A stretch of 64,000 nucleotides of DNA from Mariniflexile fucanivorans (GCF_004341235.1 NZ_SLUP01000001.1:1-64000); one strand, 5' to 3'. Positions 25,896 to 35,443 are shown, counted from the stretch's first letter. The notes: a model not told the origin generated them from the letters alone. Numbers and translations are program-made.

Positions 25896-26001
25896 ATTTA
25901 AAATAATTACGCTCATTTAGCGTTCAAATAATTACTTTTGCTTCAACAAAATTTAATTTTATTATGAGTATAACAAAAGATAGTTATCTCAAACCTTATA
26001 T

Positions 26002-27981
26002 ATGACAAAAATATCTCATAAAGAAATGGTATACAACCGTAAACATTTAATAAAACTGTTTTTTGCAATTTTTATAATGTTACAATTCAACCAACTTTTT
26101 GCCCAAGATAAACCCCAAAAATCAAACCGATTAGGTCGCGAGTTAGGTATAACAGACCCAAATGATTCTCTAAACAAAAAAAAACGAGCAAAAATCACAG
26201 ATTATTTGATTATTTCTCACGTAAACGATACAACTTATTTAGATACAACATTATCAATTAAAAAAGAATATAAATTCAATTACCTCCGAAAAGATAATTT
26301 TGGGTTGATGCCATTTTCAAACATGGGCCAAACCTATAACAGTCTTACCTACAACTTTCAAAATACCAGTTTAATGCCAAGTTTTGGAGCCCAAGCAAAG
26401 CATTTTTTTTATATGGAAATTGAAGACATTAACTATTACCGGGTGCCAACCCCCTTAACCGAACTGTTTTTTAAAACAGCTTTTGAGCAAGGACAACAAA
26501 CCGATGCGTTTTTTACGGTAAACACGTCACCACAATTCAATTTTTCAATAGCATATAAAGGCTTAAGGTCGTTAGGGAAGTATCAAAACATATTAACTAG
26601 TAGTGGTAATTTTAGATTTACTTCAAATTATGTTTCTAAAAACGGTAGGTATCGAGCTAAAGGGCATATGGTAACCCAAGATTTGCTAAATGAAGAAAAT
26701 GGTGGGTTACAAGATGACGATGTTGAATATTTCGAAACTGGCGATCCCGAATTTTTAGACCGTTCAATCTTTTCCGTAAATTTCGAAAATGCCGAAAGTT
26801 TGTTAAATGCCAAACGTTTTCATTTAGATCATACGTATCACATAATAAAAACAAAAGATTCCTTGTCAAAAAACAAACTAAACATTGGGCACATTATATC
26901 TTTTGAAGATAAATATTATCAATACGATCAAACAGCATCAAATACATATTTTGGAACGTCATTTAAAGATGTTATAAAAGACAGAGCAACTCTCGAAAAC
27001 TTCTACAATCAGCTTCATGTAAATTACAGTAACAATATAATAGGAGACTTACAATTCAATATAAGTAACAACAATTATAATTATGGTTATGATAAGTTGG
27101 TGGAGTTAGAGGGCAATAGAATTACAAACAGGCTAAAAGGTAATATCTTCTCAGCAGGCGGTAAATATCATAAACAATATAAAGGTTTCGAATTAAAGGG
27201 AGAATTTGGTGTTAATGTGTCAGGAGATTTTGATGGTAACTTTTTAAAAGGCACTGCTACCTTTAAGTTAAATGATGATATTGCAGCATCAGCATCCTTA
27301 AATCACAGTTCAAAAGCACCAAACTACAATACCTTATTATATCAAAGTGATTATAAAGAATATAATTGGCAAAACAGTTTTAATAATATCGAAACACAAC
27401 AACTGGCATTCAACCTTAAATATAAAAATCTAGCAAATATTACGGTCGACCTAAATACCATAACCGATTATGTATACTTCAAAAAGGACGAAACATCACT
27501 ACAAGTAAAACCATTTCAAACCAGTGAAACCATAACCTATTTGCGGGCTAAGTTCGAAAACGAAATCAAATTCGGTAAGTTTGCTTTAAATAACACCGTC
27601 TTGTATCAAAACGTGCAAGACAACAATAGTGTATTAAATGTACCAGAATTAACAACTCGTAATACATTGTATTTTTCCAGCAACCTATTCAAAAAAGCCA
27701 TGTATTTGCAAACGGGAGTAACATTAAATTACTTCACCAACTATTATATGAATGGTTATAATCCATTATTGGCAGAATTCTATGTGCAAACCGATCGTGA
27801 ATTTGGTAATTTCCCAAGGTTAGATTTCTTTTTAAACGCCAAAATTCGTCAAACCAGGTTATACTTTAAAGCCGAACATTTCAATTCATCGTTCACAGGC
27901 TACAATTATTATTCAGCACCAAACTACCCATATCGCGATTTTACCATACGATTCGGTCTAGTTTGGAACTTCTTTTTATAA
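26002..27981 (+). CDS. Putative outer-membrane porin
   Basis: A 659-residue protein with a signal peptide (KLFFAIFIMLQFNQLFAQ); translation may start at 26002 or at the ATG at 26026. It matches the putative porin family of Bacteroidota. After a short linker (KSNRLGRELGITDPNDSLNK, shown in part), the family's N-terminal segment LIISHVNDTTYLDTTLSIKK is followed by alternating barrel strands up to the final FTIRFGLVWNFFL. It would form a channel in the outer membrane. The gene stands apart from the SusC/SusD operon, with a terminator and a -7-like box TACTTTTG (25933-25940) in between. Confidence 0.8.
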   Translation: MTKISHKEMVYNRKHLIKLFFAIFIMLQFNQLFAQDKPQKSNRLGRELGITDPNDSLNKKKRAKITDYLIISHVNDTTYLDTTLSIKKEYKFNYLRKDNFGLMPFSNMGQTYNSLTYNFQNTSLMPSFGAQAKHFFYMEIEDINYYRVPTPLTELFFKTAFEQGQQTDAFFTVNTSPQFNFSIAYKGLRSLGKYQNILTSSGNFRFTSNYVSKNGRYRAKGHMVTQDLLNEENGGLQDDDVEYFETGDPEFLDRSIFSVNFENAESLLNAKRFHLDHTYHIIKTKDSLSKNKLNIGHIISFEDKYYQYDQTASNTYFGTSFKDVIKDRATLENFYNQLHVNYSNNIIGDLQFNISNNNYNYGYDKLVELEGNRITNRLKGNIFSAGGKYHKQYKGFELKGEFGVNVSGDFDGNFLKGTATFKLNDDIAASASLNHSSKAPNYNTLLYQSDYKEYNWQNSFNNIETQQLAFNLKYKNLANITVDLNTITDYVYFKKDETSLQVKPFQTSETITYLRAKFENEIKFGKFALNNTVLYQNVQDNNSVLNVPELTTRNTLYFSSNLFKKAMYLQTGVTLNYFTNYYMNGYNPLLAEFYVQTDREFGNFPRLDFFLNAKIRQTRLYFKAEHFNSSFTGYNYYSAPNYPYRDFTIRFGLVWNFFL

Positions 27982-27986
27982 TTATT

Positions 27987-28093
27987 TTGGCGTTTCCCCG
28001 AAAAAAATCGGGGTCGGGCTATGCGTTCCAAGTCCTCGCTCCCGCGCTTATGCGCGGTTCGCTGCGGGCTTTCCACTGCTATCCCTAAGGCAA
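27987..28093 (+). repeat. Flavobacterial intergenic repeat, GC-rich copy
   Basis: Opens TTGGCGTTTCCCCG, contains a CCCCGA/TCGGGG hairpin (27996-28013) and GGTCGGGCTATGCG, then GC-rich short inverted repeats, and ends CTATCCCTAAGGCAA. It shares boundary words with the copy at 684-884. Base composition is far higher in GC than the flanks. It sits just after the porin stop codon. Confidence 0.65.
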
Positions 28094-28191
28094 CCCATCC
28101 AACGTTAACTTCTTGTTAAAAAAAGCAAGCTCTTTAAACCTTTTTAAATTGCTAAAGTCTTAATAGCAAATAACATTAAAAATTTATTACA

Positions 28192-28671
28192 ATGAAAAGA
28201 CTTATAATAATTGCACTAGCCTTAATATCTGTTCAAGGTTTTGCACAGCAAGACAGAAAAGAACGTCCAAACCGCGAAAACAAATCGCAACGAATGAGCG
28301 ACCTAACTCCAGAAGAAGCTGCAAATCTTCAAACTAAAAAAATGGTGCTTCATTTAGATTTAAATGATAAACAGCAAAAAGAAATTTATGCTATGAACCT
28401 AGAAAATGCCACTAAGCGTAAAGAAATGATGGCTGCTTTTAAAGCAAAAAAAGAAGATGGTAAAAACGAAAGACCTTCAAAAGAACAACGCTTAGCCATG
28501 GAAAATGCTAAGTTAGACCACCAAATTGCAACGAAAGCTAAAATGAAAACGATTTTAGACAAAGAGCAATATGAGAAATGGAACCAAGCACAAGGAAAAA
28601 TGAAAGAAAGAGCTGTTGGTATGAAAAAAGAAGATGGTAAAAAAAGAGGCGATGGCCCACAAAAGAAATAA
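28192..28671 (+). CDS. Small secreted Spy-like or DUF4890-like protein
   Basis: A 159-residue protein with a signal peptide (LIIIALALISVQGFAQQ). The mature part is highly charged (Lys, Glu, Arg, Asn) and mostly helical, with DLTPEEAANLQTKKMVLHL and LNDKQQKEIYAMNLENATK. This helix pattern is like periplasmic Spy/CpxP-type or DUF4890 proteins, which handle envelope protein stress. No catalytic motif is present. The gene is followed by a shared terminator and faces hemL. Confidence 0.65.
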   Translation: MKRLIIIALALISVQGFAQQDRKERPNRENKSQRMSDLTPEEAANLQTKKMVLHLDLNDKQQKEIYAMNLENATKRKEMMAAFKAKKEDGKNERPSKEQRLAMENAKLDHQIATKAKMKTILDKEQYEKWNQAQGKMKERAVGMKKEDGKKRGDGPQKK

Positions 28672-28701
28672 AAATTTAGTTTAGTTGGTTATTTAATTTG
28701 T

Positions 28702-28734
28702 AAAACGCATGTCTTGAATTTGGACATGCGTTTT
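28702..28734. terminator. Bidirectional terminator between converging genes
   Basis: Perfect 12-base arms AAAACGCATGTC and GACATGCGTTTT enclose a 9-base loop, with T-runs on the plus side and A-rich sequence on the other. It separates the plus-strand gene ending at 28671 from hemL ending at 28741. The preceding TTTAGTTGGTTA...TTTGTAAAA word also precedes the terminator at 2398. Confidence 0.85.
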
Positions 28735-28740
28735 CATTTT

Positions 28741-30027
28741 TTATAATGTTTTTGATACTTTTCTAACAGCATCAATAGTAAAATCTAAATCGTCAAAACT
28801 TAAAGCATCCGTAATAAACCAGGTTTCAAAAGCGCTTGGCGCAATATAAACACCCTGGTTAAGCAAACCATGGAAGAATTTTTTAAAAGTCTCGTTATTT
28901 CCTTTGGCAGCCGTTTTAAAATCTACAACAGGTGCTGCATCAAAATGCACAGAAATCATAGAACCTACTCTATTTATAGTGTGCACTACTTTATTTTCGT
29001 TTAAAACATTGGTAATGCCTTTATGTAGATATTCTGTTTTTTCAGCTAAACGATTAAAAACTTCTGCGTCATTATTCAACTCCGTTATCATAGCTAAACC
29101 GGCAGCCATCGCTAACGGATTTCCGCTTAAAGTCCCTGCTTGATATACAGGACCTAAAGGCGCTAATTCATTCATAATTTCATTTCTAGCTGCAAAAGCA
29201 CCTACAGGCAAACCACCACCAATTACTTTTCCGAAGCAAACAATATCTGCATTGATATTATAAAGTTCTTGCGCTCCACCCTTTGCTAATCGGAAACCCG
29301 TCATAACCTCATCAAAAATTAGTAAGATATTATGTTCTGTACACAGTAATCTTAACTTAGCTAAAAAATCGTTTTGAGGTGGCACACAACCCATGTTACC
29401 TGCAACAGGCTCGATAATGACACAAGCAATTTCATTTTTATTGGCATCAATTAATTGATTCACATTTTCAATGTCATTATACACAGCCAACAACGTGTCT
29501 TTTGCTGTGCCTTGTGTTACACCAGGACTATTTGGTGTTCCAAACGTACTCGCACCACTACCCGCTTGAATTAAAAACGAATCGCTATGCCCATGGTAAC
29601 AGCCTGCAAATTTTATAATTTTATCTTTTTTTGTAAAACCTCTTGCCAAACGAACGGCACTCATGCACGCTTCAGTTCCTGAGTTTACAAAACGTATTTT
29701 ATCAATATTTGGCACCATTGAAACCGCTAACTCAGCAATTTGAGTTTCAATTTCAGTCGGCATTCCAAAAGAGGTCCCTTTTTTTGCTTTTTCAACAACG
29801 GCATCAACAACAGGTTTGTATGCATGACCCAGAATCATGGGACCCCAAGAATTTATATAGTCAATTAAACGGTTTCCATCCTCATCATATAAATAAGCTC
29901 CTTTGGCTTCTTTTACAAAAATGGGAGTTCCACCAACGCCTTTAAAGGCTCTAACAGGTGAGTTTACGCCTCCAGGAATTACCTTTTCGGCTTGTGCAAA
30001 TAAAGCACTACTTCTTGTATAATTCAT
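28741..30027 (-). CDS. hemL: Glutamate-1-semialdehyde 2,1-aminomutase
   Basis: PLP enzyme that makes 5-aminolevulinate for heme in the C5 pathway. The 428-residue length fits. Visible motifs include [18 protein letters not shown] near the N-terminus, [46 protein letters not shown] and the PLP lysine in [15 protein letters not shown] (about residue 267). Next upstream is the glucosaminidase gene, seven bases away on the same strand. Confidence 0.97.
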   Translation of the reverse strand: MNYTRSSALFAQAEKVIPGGVNSPVRAFKGVGGTPIFVKEAKGAYLYDEDGNRLIDYINSWGPMILGHAYKPVVDAVVEKAKKGTSFGMPTEIETQIAELAVSMVPNIDKIRFVNSGTEACMSAVRLARGFTKKDKIIKFAGCYHGHSDSFLIQAGSGASTFGTPNSPGVTQGTAKDTLLAVYNDIENVNQLIDANKNEIACVIIEPVAGNMGCVPPQNDFLAKLRLLCTEHNILLIFDEVMTGFRLAKGGAQELYNINADIVCFGKVIGGGLPVGAFAARNEIMNELAPLGPVYQAGTLSGNPLAMAAGLAMITELNNDAEVFNRLAEKTEYLHKGITNVLNENKVVHTINRVGSMISVHFDAAPVVDFKTAAKGNNETFKKFFHGLLNQGVYIAPSAFETWFITDALSFDDLDFTIDAVRKVSKTL

Positions 30028-30034
30028 TTGTATT

Positions 30035-31045
30035 TTAATTTGCTGGTTTCACTTGAAGTTCTTGCCCAACATTTAAGGCATTATCTTTTAAACCATTTAT
30101 TTTTTGAAGTTCTGAAACCGTCATATCATATTGCTTAGAAATGGAATATAAGGTCTCTCCTTTTTCAACAATATGAAAACGATTTTCTTTTACTGTTTTT
30201 ATTGACGTTTGTTGGTTTGATGCGACTGCTGCTTTTTCTTTTGAATTTTTATCAATTCTTAATTTCTGACCCACACTAAGCGATGTGGATGATAATTTAT
30301 TCACTGCTTTAAGCTCGTCTACAGAAATATTGAATTTTTTAGAAATAGAATACATAGTATCGCCTCTTTCCACATAATACATGGAGAAATCTCCTATTTC
30401 ATCTTCATATTTCACATAAACATCACCCAAAACTTCTTTGTCATATTGGTGTAAACGGTATCTATCAATTAAACTTATTAATTTCTCAGGGTATTTTCTA
30501 TCGGTCGCATATCCTGCATTTCTAAGTTCTCTTGCCCACCCTTTATAATCTTCTTTTTTAAGTTTGAAAAGAGCCGCATAGCGCGAACGTTGCGTTAAAA
30601 ACAACGAATGGTCTCGATACGAATATTTGGAATCGTTATATTTTCTGAAACATTCCTGAGACGCATCATCATCATGATAAATTTTATCCCCTGTCCAATC
30701 ATGACACTTAATTCCAAAATGATTGTTAGCTTCAATGGCAAGCCTACCTTTTCCTGAATTCGATTCTAAAATTCCTTGTGCCAAAGTAATACTGGCAGGA
30801 ATACCGTATAAGCGCATTTCTTCTTGTGCTATGGATCGAAAAAGTGCTATATATTCATCGGTTGATGTAATTCTAACCTCAACACCATTAACAACTTCTT
30901 CACCTGAATTATTTCTAGGATCATTTTTAGTAACAACTTGCTCTGTTTTTGTTCTGCTTGTAGACTTCTTTTTTGTCACAGCTTTTTTTGAACCACAACT
31001 AAGCATAAAACTTGCCAATAAACAAAAAACTACTATTTTTTTCAT
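30035..31045 (-). CDS. LysM-domain glucosaminidase lipoprotein
   Basis: A cell-wall hydrolase. The 336-residue product has a lipobox (SFMLSC, cysteine at 17), a Lys/Ser-rich linker, then a glucosaminidase-type domain (about 65-205) with [29 protein letters not shown] and SYRDHSLFL. Two LysM repeats follow (about 220-262 and 290-334), each with the YSISKxF/Y core. It likely cleaves peptidoglycan glycan strands from a membrane-anchored position. It shares an operon with the PLP-dependent enzyme (4-base gap) and hemL. Confidence 0.9.
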   Translation of the reverse strand: MKKIVVFCLLASFMLSCGSKKAVTKKKSTSRTKTEQVVTKNDPRNNSGEEVVNGVEVRITSTDEYIALFRSIAQEEMRLYGIPASITLAQGILESNSGKGRLAIEANNHFGIKCHDWTGDKIYHDDDASQECFRKYNDSKYSYRDHSLFLTQRSRYAALFKLKKEDYKGWARELRNAGYATDRKYPEKLISLIDRYRLHQYDKEVLGDVYVKYEDEIGDFSMYYVERGDTMYSISKKFNISVDELKAVNKLSSTSLSVGQKLRIDKNSKEKAAVASNQQTSIKTVKENRFHIVEKGETLYSISKQYDMTVSELQKINGLKDNALNVGQELQVKPAN

Positions 31046-31049
31046 TAAA

Positions 31050-31961
31050 CTATAAAATTAATGGTAAATTTTTCTTTTTTAAAACCATGTTCATTCCATC
31101 AATACCTTGCAAACCACCTGTATGAATTGCTAGTATTTTTGTTCCCTTAGCGAAATAGCCTTTTTCAATTAAATCGAAAATTCCAAACATCATTTTCCCT
31201 GTATAAACGGGATCTAAAGGAATGTTATTCTCTTTTTTAAACTGATTGATAAACGCAATTAATTGGGTGTTTATTTTCGCATAACCACCAAAATGATAAT
31301 CGGTTTTTAACTCCCAATTGGTTTTCGATACAAATTTACTAATATCTTGTTGTAAAAAATCGCCTTTTAAGGCAGGAAATCCTAAAACTTGTTGACTAGG
31401 TTTTGAACAATTTATTAAACCAGAAATAGTACCACCCGTTCCAACAGCACAACATATGTAATCAAAACCCTTGTCGTCTTCATTTAAAATTTCTTCGCAG
31501 CCCTTAATAGCTAAGTTATTTGTTCCTCCTTCGGGTATTAAATAAAAATTGCCAAATTCGGCTTTTAAATTTTCAATAAAAACCTCCGATGCTTTTTCTC
31601 TATAAGCTTCTCTAGAAACAAATTTGAATTGCATACCATTTTGTTGTGCAAAACGAAGCGTAGGGTTATTATCTATTGAATTGCCTAACTCATTTCCTCG
31701 TATTACTCCAATGGTTTTAAATCCAAGAATATTTCCTGCCGAAGCAGCTGCGGCGATATGATTGGAATAAGCCCCACCAAAAGTCAGTAATGTCTTAAAA
31801 CCATTTTTATCAGCCTCCAAAAGGTTATACTTTAACTTTCGGTATTTATTTCCCGAAACAAAAGCATGAATTTTATCTTCTCTTTTCAAATACACTTCAA
31901 CCCCTTGATTTTCAGGGATTGAAATTTTTTCATTGATGCTATTTTCAAAATTAAATGTCAT
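31050..31961 (-). CDS. ACC deaminase / D-cysteine desulfhydrase family PLP enzyme
   Basis: A 303-residue fold-type II PLP enzyme. VYLKREDKIHAFVSGNKYRKLKYNL (shown across the active lysine, about residue 42) and TFGGAYSNHIAAAA are diagnostic, and CAVGTGGTISGLI forms the phosphate-binding loop. The family includes 1-aminocyclopropane-1-carboxylate deaminase and D-cysteine desulfhydrase; bacterial relatives like this one more often act on D-cysteine, but the substrate is not settled here. Its start overlaps the end of the upstream small gene by 11 bases, indicating coupling. Confidence 0.85.
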   Translation of the reverse strand: MTFNFENSINEKISIPENQGVEVYLKREDKIHAFVSGNKYRKLKYNLLEADKNGFKTLLTFGGAYSNHIAAAASAGNILGFKTIGVIRGNELGNSIDNNPTLRFAQQNGMQFKFVSREAYREKASEVFIENLKAEFGNFYLIPEGGTNNLAIKGCEEILNEDDKGFDYICCAVGTGGTISGLINCSKPSQQVLGFPALKGDFLQQDISKFVSKTNWELKTDYHFGGYAKINTQLIAFINQFKKENNIPLDPVYTGKMMFGIFDLIEKGYFAKGTKILAIHTGGLQGIDGMNMVLKKKNLPLIL

Positions 31962-32289
31962 TGCTGCGAAGATACTTTAAAAAATCCCAAAACTTTCGTT
32001 GTTTTAAATAATCTAAATGACCTTCGTTAATATAAGCTTCCCGTTCAAACGAGATGTTTTTGTAGGCAGTATGCCAATTTTTATATTGCATAAAGCGAAT
32101 TACAAACTCAATACCATAAATTATATAGAAAGGAAACACCAACATTTCAATTTGTTGCCTTAAATGGATTTTCTCGTGATTAATCAACACAGAATCAAGT
32201 TTTAAATCCTCCGTTTTTAAAAACACAAAAGGATAGCACGTTAAACCTAAATAACCTTTAGGTACTAAATATTTCGAAATAAGAATCAT
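31951..32289 (-). CDS. Small membrane protein with an HExxH motif
   Basis: A 112-residue protein that opens the operon running to hemL. It has a hydrophobic central segment (LVFPFYIIYGIEFVIRFMQY, about 50-70) and, just before it, NHEKIHLRQQ, an HExxH sequence of the kind found in membrane metallopeptidases of the M48/M56 classes. The protein is short for a peptidase, so the motif may not be catalytic. It overlaps the PLP enzyme gene by 11 bases. I know it only as a conserved hypothetical. Confidence 0.65.
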   Translation of the reverse strand: MILISKYLVPKGYLGLTCYPFVFLKTEDLKLDSVLINHEKIHLRQQIEMLVFPFYIIYGIEFVIRFMQYKNWHTAYKNISFEREAYINEGHLDYLKQRKFWDFLKYLRSNDI

Positions 32290-32425
32290 AGTTTGTGGCT
32301 TTCAAAAATCAATCCAAAATACGTTATCTTTGTTATACATGAAACGTGTATGTTAAAAAATTTTATAACCTAAAAAATATTAAGACGAACAACATGTGTC
32401 CATTAAAGAAAAACAAAATATACAC

Positions 32426-32596
32426 ATGAAAAAAATAATCCCCGTTGAAGAAGGCGACTATTACCTAACCCCAGAAGGGTACCGCTGTTTTACCGAACAA
32501 TATTTATTAAAAAGAGGGTATTGTTGCGAAAGTGGTTGTAGGCATTGCCCCTATGGATTTAACAATAAAACCAATAGAATAAAATACACCAAATAA
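32426..32596 (+). CDS. DUF5522-like cysteine-rich mini-protein
   Basis: A 56-residue protein starting at ATG 32426; the frame opens upstream at a GTG, but the ATG gives the conserved start. It carries EEGDYYLTPEGYRCFTEQYLL followed by a cluster CCESGCRHCPYGF (motif shown in part). DUF5522 proteins of this size are widespread in Bacteroidota. The cysteines suggest metal or iron-sulfur binding, which is an inference. A TATCTTTG box (32325-32332) could be its promoter. Confidence 0.75.
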   Translation: MKKIIPVEEGDYYLTPEGYRCFTEQYLLKRGYCCESGCRHCPYGFNNKTNRIKYTK

Positions 32597-32687
32597 CAAA
32601 ACCCTATTTTAACGTTCCCTTGGTACGATTGTTGATGCTATTTATTACAAAAACATTTATTTTCGAACTAATAAATTTTATACAGCT

Positions 32688-33245
32688 ATGAAAAAATTAC
32701 TTAAAACCTTGCCGTTTTTAGCTCTGCTATTGGTGGTATCATCGTGCACTACTGTAAGAGTTGCATCCGATTATGATAAAAATGCTAGTTTTTCAACATA
32801 TAAAACTTTTGCTTTTTTTAAAACGGGCATAGATAAAGCTGAAATTAGCGATTTGGATAAACGTCGAATTCTTCGCGCTATTGAAGCTGAATTGCTAGCA
32901 AAAGGATTTACAAAATCAGACAACCCAGATTTACTTGTTAGTCTATTTACCAAGTCGAACCAACGTGTTGATGTTTACAACAACTCTTGGGGTTACGGCG
33001 GCTGGGGCTGGGGTGGTTATGGAGGCTTTGGTCCTGGTTGGGGCTGGGGTTGGAACCAACCTAACGTAAGCACTAGTACAGAAGGTACTTTATACATCGA
33101 TTTAATTGATGCCAATAAAAAGGAATTGGTTTGGCAAGGTATGGGTACCGGCTATCTTACACAGAAAATGGAGAAAAAAGAAGAACGTATACGGGAGTTT
33201 GTTACTAAAATAATGGAGAAATATCCTCCTGGAATGGAACAATAA
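32688..33245 (+). CDS. DUF4136 domain lipoprotein
   Basis: A 185-residue lipoprotein (lipobox VVSSC, cysteine near residue 20). The mature start VRVASDYDKNASFSTYKTFAF is the DUF4136 signature, followed by DLDKRRILRAIEAELLAKGF. A central low-complexity run of Gly, Trp and Tyr (about 102-124) interrupts the domain, then STEGTLYIDLIDANKKELVWQG closes it. Function unknown; members are periplasm-facing or surface lipoproteins. The gene faces the enoyl-CoA hydratase gene across a palindromic repeat. Confidence 0.85.
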   Translation: MKKLLKTLPFLALLLVVSSCTTVRVASDYDKNASFSTYKTFAFFKTGIDKAEISDLDKRRILRAIEAELLAKGFTKSDNPDLLVSLFTKSNQRVDVYNNSWGYGGWGWGGYGGFGPGWGWGWNQPNVSTSTEGTLYIDLIDANKKELVWQGMGTGYLTQKMEKKEERIREFVTKIMEKYPPGMEQ

Positions 33246-33256
33246 AATGGTTTTTT

Positions 33257-33395
33257 AAAAGGCTTTCTAAAAAGTGTAATTCTGTGTCATATTGAGCTTG
33301 TCGAAATATTTTCAACTTACTGATAATCAGTATTGGTTTCGACAAGCTCAACCTGACAAAGCAAATTCAAAAACACTTTTTAGACAGCCTCTTTT
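33257..33395. repeat. Nested palindromic intergenic repeat, copy 1
   Basis: Outer arms AAAAGGCTTTCTAAAAAGTG (33257-33276) and their near-complement (33372-33395) enclose an inner perfect 15-base inverted repeat, TTGAGCTTGTCGAAA versus TTTCGACAAGCTCAA, with a small ACTGATAATCAGT palindrome at the centre. It lies between converging genes and could terminate both. A degenerate second copy is at 49597-49737. Confidence 0.75.
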
Positions 33396-33532
33396 ATTTA
33401 GGTAATGTGTTCAAAAATGGTTGGTGATTTTTCTTTTTATATTGATTATATTCCCATATCAAATCGAAGAGGATATTGGCTCTACCGATTAGTAACCAAT
33501 TAGCAGCATATAAACTACCTAAATCGTTTCAA
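33394..33532 (-). pseudogene. Coding-like fragment without a start
   Basis: Downstream of the enoyl-CoA hydratase gene, in another frame, an open stretch of about 45 codons ends at TAA (33394-33396). It contains SLYAANWLLIGRANILFDL and then a basic tail. The composition looks protein-like, but there is no start codon and I recognise no family. It may be a gene remnant or chance. Confidence 0.25.
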
Positions 33533-34267
33533 AGTATTTTTAGTGAAGTCACTCAAAACCAATGCTCCAGTAATTTCGGCACGTTGGGTTAATAGCGTAT
33601 CCCAATGTTCTGTACCTTCCCAAAAAACAGACTTCATTCGAGTTAAAGCTTCCGGATTGTAAGTGCTTAATTTTTCAGCCAAGGTTTTTACAGCTTCATC
33701 TAGCTCTTCCGTAGTAGCAAATAATTCAGAATATAAACCTTTTGTTTTTGCCCATTCTGCAGAAAAAAATGTTTCAGCATCTATCGTCATTTGCGACATG
33801 GCAGATAATCCTATTTTTCTTGTTACGGCCGGTTCAATTACAAAAGGACCAATACCAATGCTTAATTCACTTAGCCTTATAGATGCAAAGTTGTTTGCCA
33901 AACAATAATCGGTTGCAGCAGCTAAACCCACACCGCCACCAACGGTTTTTCCTTGTACACGTCCAATAATAATTTTTGGGCACGTTCGCATCGCATTAAT
34001 AACATTAGCAAACCCAGAAAAAAAAGCTTTTCCTTCTTCAGTGTTTTTAACAGCCATAACTTCATTAAAACTGGCGCCTGCACAAAATGTTCTATCGCCA
34101 CCACTTTGCATCACAATAACATTAATAGATTTATTGTTACCTGCTTCTTCTATGGTTTCCTTAAGTTTGATTAAAATGTCACTTGGCATAGAATTTCTGT
34201 TTGGATGGAAAAATTCGATATAACCAACACTGTTTTTGATGCTTAAAGTAACATAAGATTCATTCAT
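33515..34267 (-). CDS. Enoyl-CoA hydratase/isomerase family, LiuC-like
   Basis: A 250-residue crotonase-fold protein. The oxyanion region FCAGASFNEV and GKTVGGGVGLAAATDYCLA (about 105-125) are clear, followed by IRLSELSIGIGPFVIEPAV. Glycine replaces the first catalytic glutamate of classical hydratases (GGGVG rather than GGGCE), and the second is kept in LSEL. This combination is typical of LiuC/AUH-type methylglutaconyl-CoA hydratases of leucine breakdown, which is my best guess. No other leucine-catabolism gene is in the window. The gene is not in an obvious operon. Confidence 0.8.
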   Translation of the reverse strand: MNESYVTLSIKNSVGYIEFFHPNRNSMPSDILIKLKETIEEAGNNKSINVIVMQSGGDRTFCAGASFNEVMAVKNTEEGKAFFSGFANVINAMRTCPKIIIGRVQGKTVGGGVGLAAATDYCLANNFASIRLSELSIGIGPFVIEPAVTRKIGLSAMSQMTIDAETFFSAEWAKTKGLYSELFATTEELDEAVKTLAEKLSTYNPEALTRMKSVFWEGTEHWDTLLTQRAEITGALVLSDFTKNTLKRFR

Positions 34268-34391
34268 TTTATGGTAATTTGAAGTAATTTTTTTAAAGGT
34301 TGAATATACATAAATTTTTGGCGATTAATTAAGTAACTTATGTTACCGTTCTAATAAAATAATTTAAAGTAATTTGTGAAAAATTAAAACT

Positions 34392-34697
34392 ATGGGATTA
34401 TTGGATTTTTTATTTGGAAATAAACAGGACAAAATTAAGGAGTTTCAAACAAGAGGCGCCGTTATTATAGATGTGAGAACCACAGGTGAATACCAACAAG
34501 GTGCGATTAAGGGCTCTAAAAACATCCCTTTACAATCTATTTCTTCAAAAATTAATGAGATTAAAAAACTAAATAAACCGGTTATTACCTGTTGCGCCAG
34601 TGGCATGCGCTCTGGAAGTGCCGCTAGTATTTTAAAAAGTAGCGGTATTGAAGCTATTAATGGCGGTGGCTGGTTGAGTTTAAAAAATAAATTATAA
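34392..34697 (+). CDS. Single-domain rhodanese-like protein
   Basis: A 101-residue protein. VIIDVRTTGEYQQGAIKGSKNIPL (shown as the family start), then the active-site loop CCASGMRSG with a cysteine in the six-residue C-A-S-G-M-R loop. Rhodaneses carry persulfide sulfur on this cysteine. The protein lacks a signal peptide, so a cytoplasmic location is likely. The last bases overlap the converging DUF4230 gene by 6. Sulfur donor and acceptor are unknown. Confidence 0.88.
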   Translation: MGLLDFLFGNKQDKIKEFQTRGAVIIDVRTTGEYQQGAIKGSKNIPLQSISSKINEIKKLNKPVITCCASGMRSGSAASILKSSGIEAINGGGWLSLKNKL

Positions 34698-35306
34698 TTT
34701 AATAGTTTCCAGCTGATTGGAACTTTTAATAGTATTTTCGTTGTATTTAAGCGTCCAACCAAGGGAATTAGTTAAAATATAAAACTTAGAAAGTTCGCTT
34801 ATAAGTCGGTTTTTGGCATTGGCTTTAATATCGGACTTTTCAAGTTTTTTTATTAATGATTTTTTGATGGTTTCTTTTATATTATTATAATCATCGGCTT
34901 CAAACGGATTAAAATAATCTGATTGAATATCATAATACTTTAAATCTGGACTTATTTTTATTTCTTCTTTTGGGATACTAACAATGGTGAGCGTTTTTGT
35001 TTCTTGATCTATTTTATATTCAATTTTACTTAAATCGTAAGCCACAGTAACATCGGCATTTACCACCACTAACGCTTTTTTATCGGAAGTAAAAAAACTA
35101 CCTAGAATTTCTTTGGAATTTTTATAATTGAAAACCTCACTAAAATGCCCTTCGGTAACAACTAGTTTACCAACATTTTTTATTTGTTCTTGAATAAGAT
35201 CGGAACTTTCCTGAAGTACAATTTTGTCTTCTTTTTTAGAATCACAATACTTAAACGTAAACAACAATACCATTGCTGCAATAACACCTATAATAATTTT
35301 TCGCAT
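34692..35306 (-). CDS. DUF4230 domain protein
   Basis: A 204-residue protein with an N-terminal membrane anchor (IIIGVIAAMVLLFTFKYC). The DUF4230 pattern follows: GKLVVTEGHFSEVFNYK, ALVVVNADVTVAYDLSKIEY, TIVSIPKEEIKISPDLKYYD and YNNIKETIKKSLIKK. The soluble part faces outside the cytoplasm. DUF4230 proteins are common in Bacteroidota and Firmicutes but have no assigned function. The gene ends tail to tail with the rhodanese gene. Confidence 0.85.
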   Translation of the reverse strand: MRKIIIGVIAAMVLLFTFKYCDSKKEDKIVLQESSDLIQEQIKNVGKLVVTEGHFSEVFNYKNSKEILGSFFTSDKKALVVVNADVTVAYDLSKIEYKIDQETKTLTIVSIPKEEIKISPDLKYYDIQSDYFNPFEADDYNNIKETIKKSLIKKLEKSDIKANAKNRLISELSKFYILTNSLGWTLKYNENTIKSSNQLETIKL

Positions 35307-35443
35307 GGTGCTAATGTAAATAAAAAAACATTAGTTTGCTTCGACAATGAAGCCCTAACTAATGTTATTTTTAACTAATTCTAAACAGGTTCAAAATTAA
35401 CTCAGAAACCTAAAATTTGCATTAACACAAAGTTACCAATAGG

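Noticed and set aside
29643-29945. 100-codon open frame opposite hemL
   Set aside because: Mirror of a strongly conserved gene; composition follows the hemL codons.
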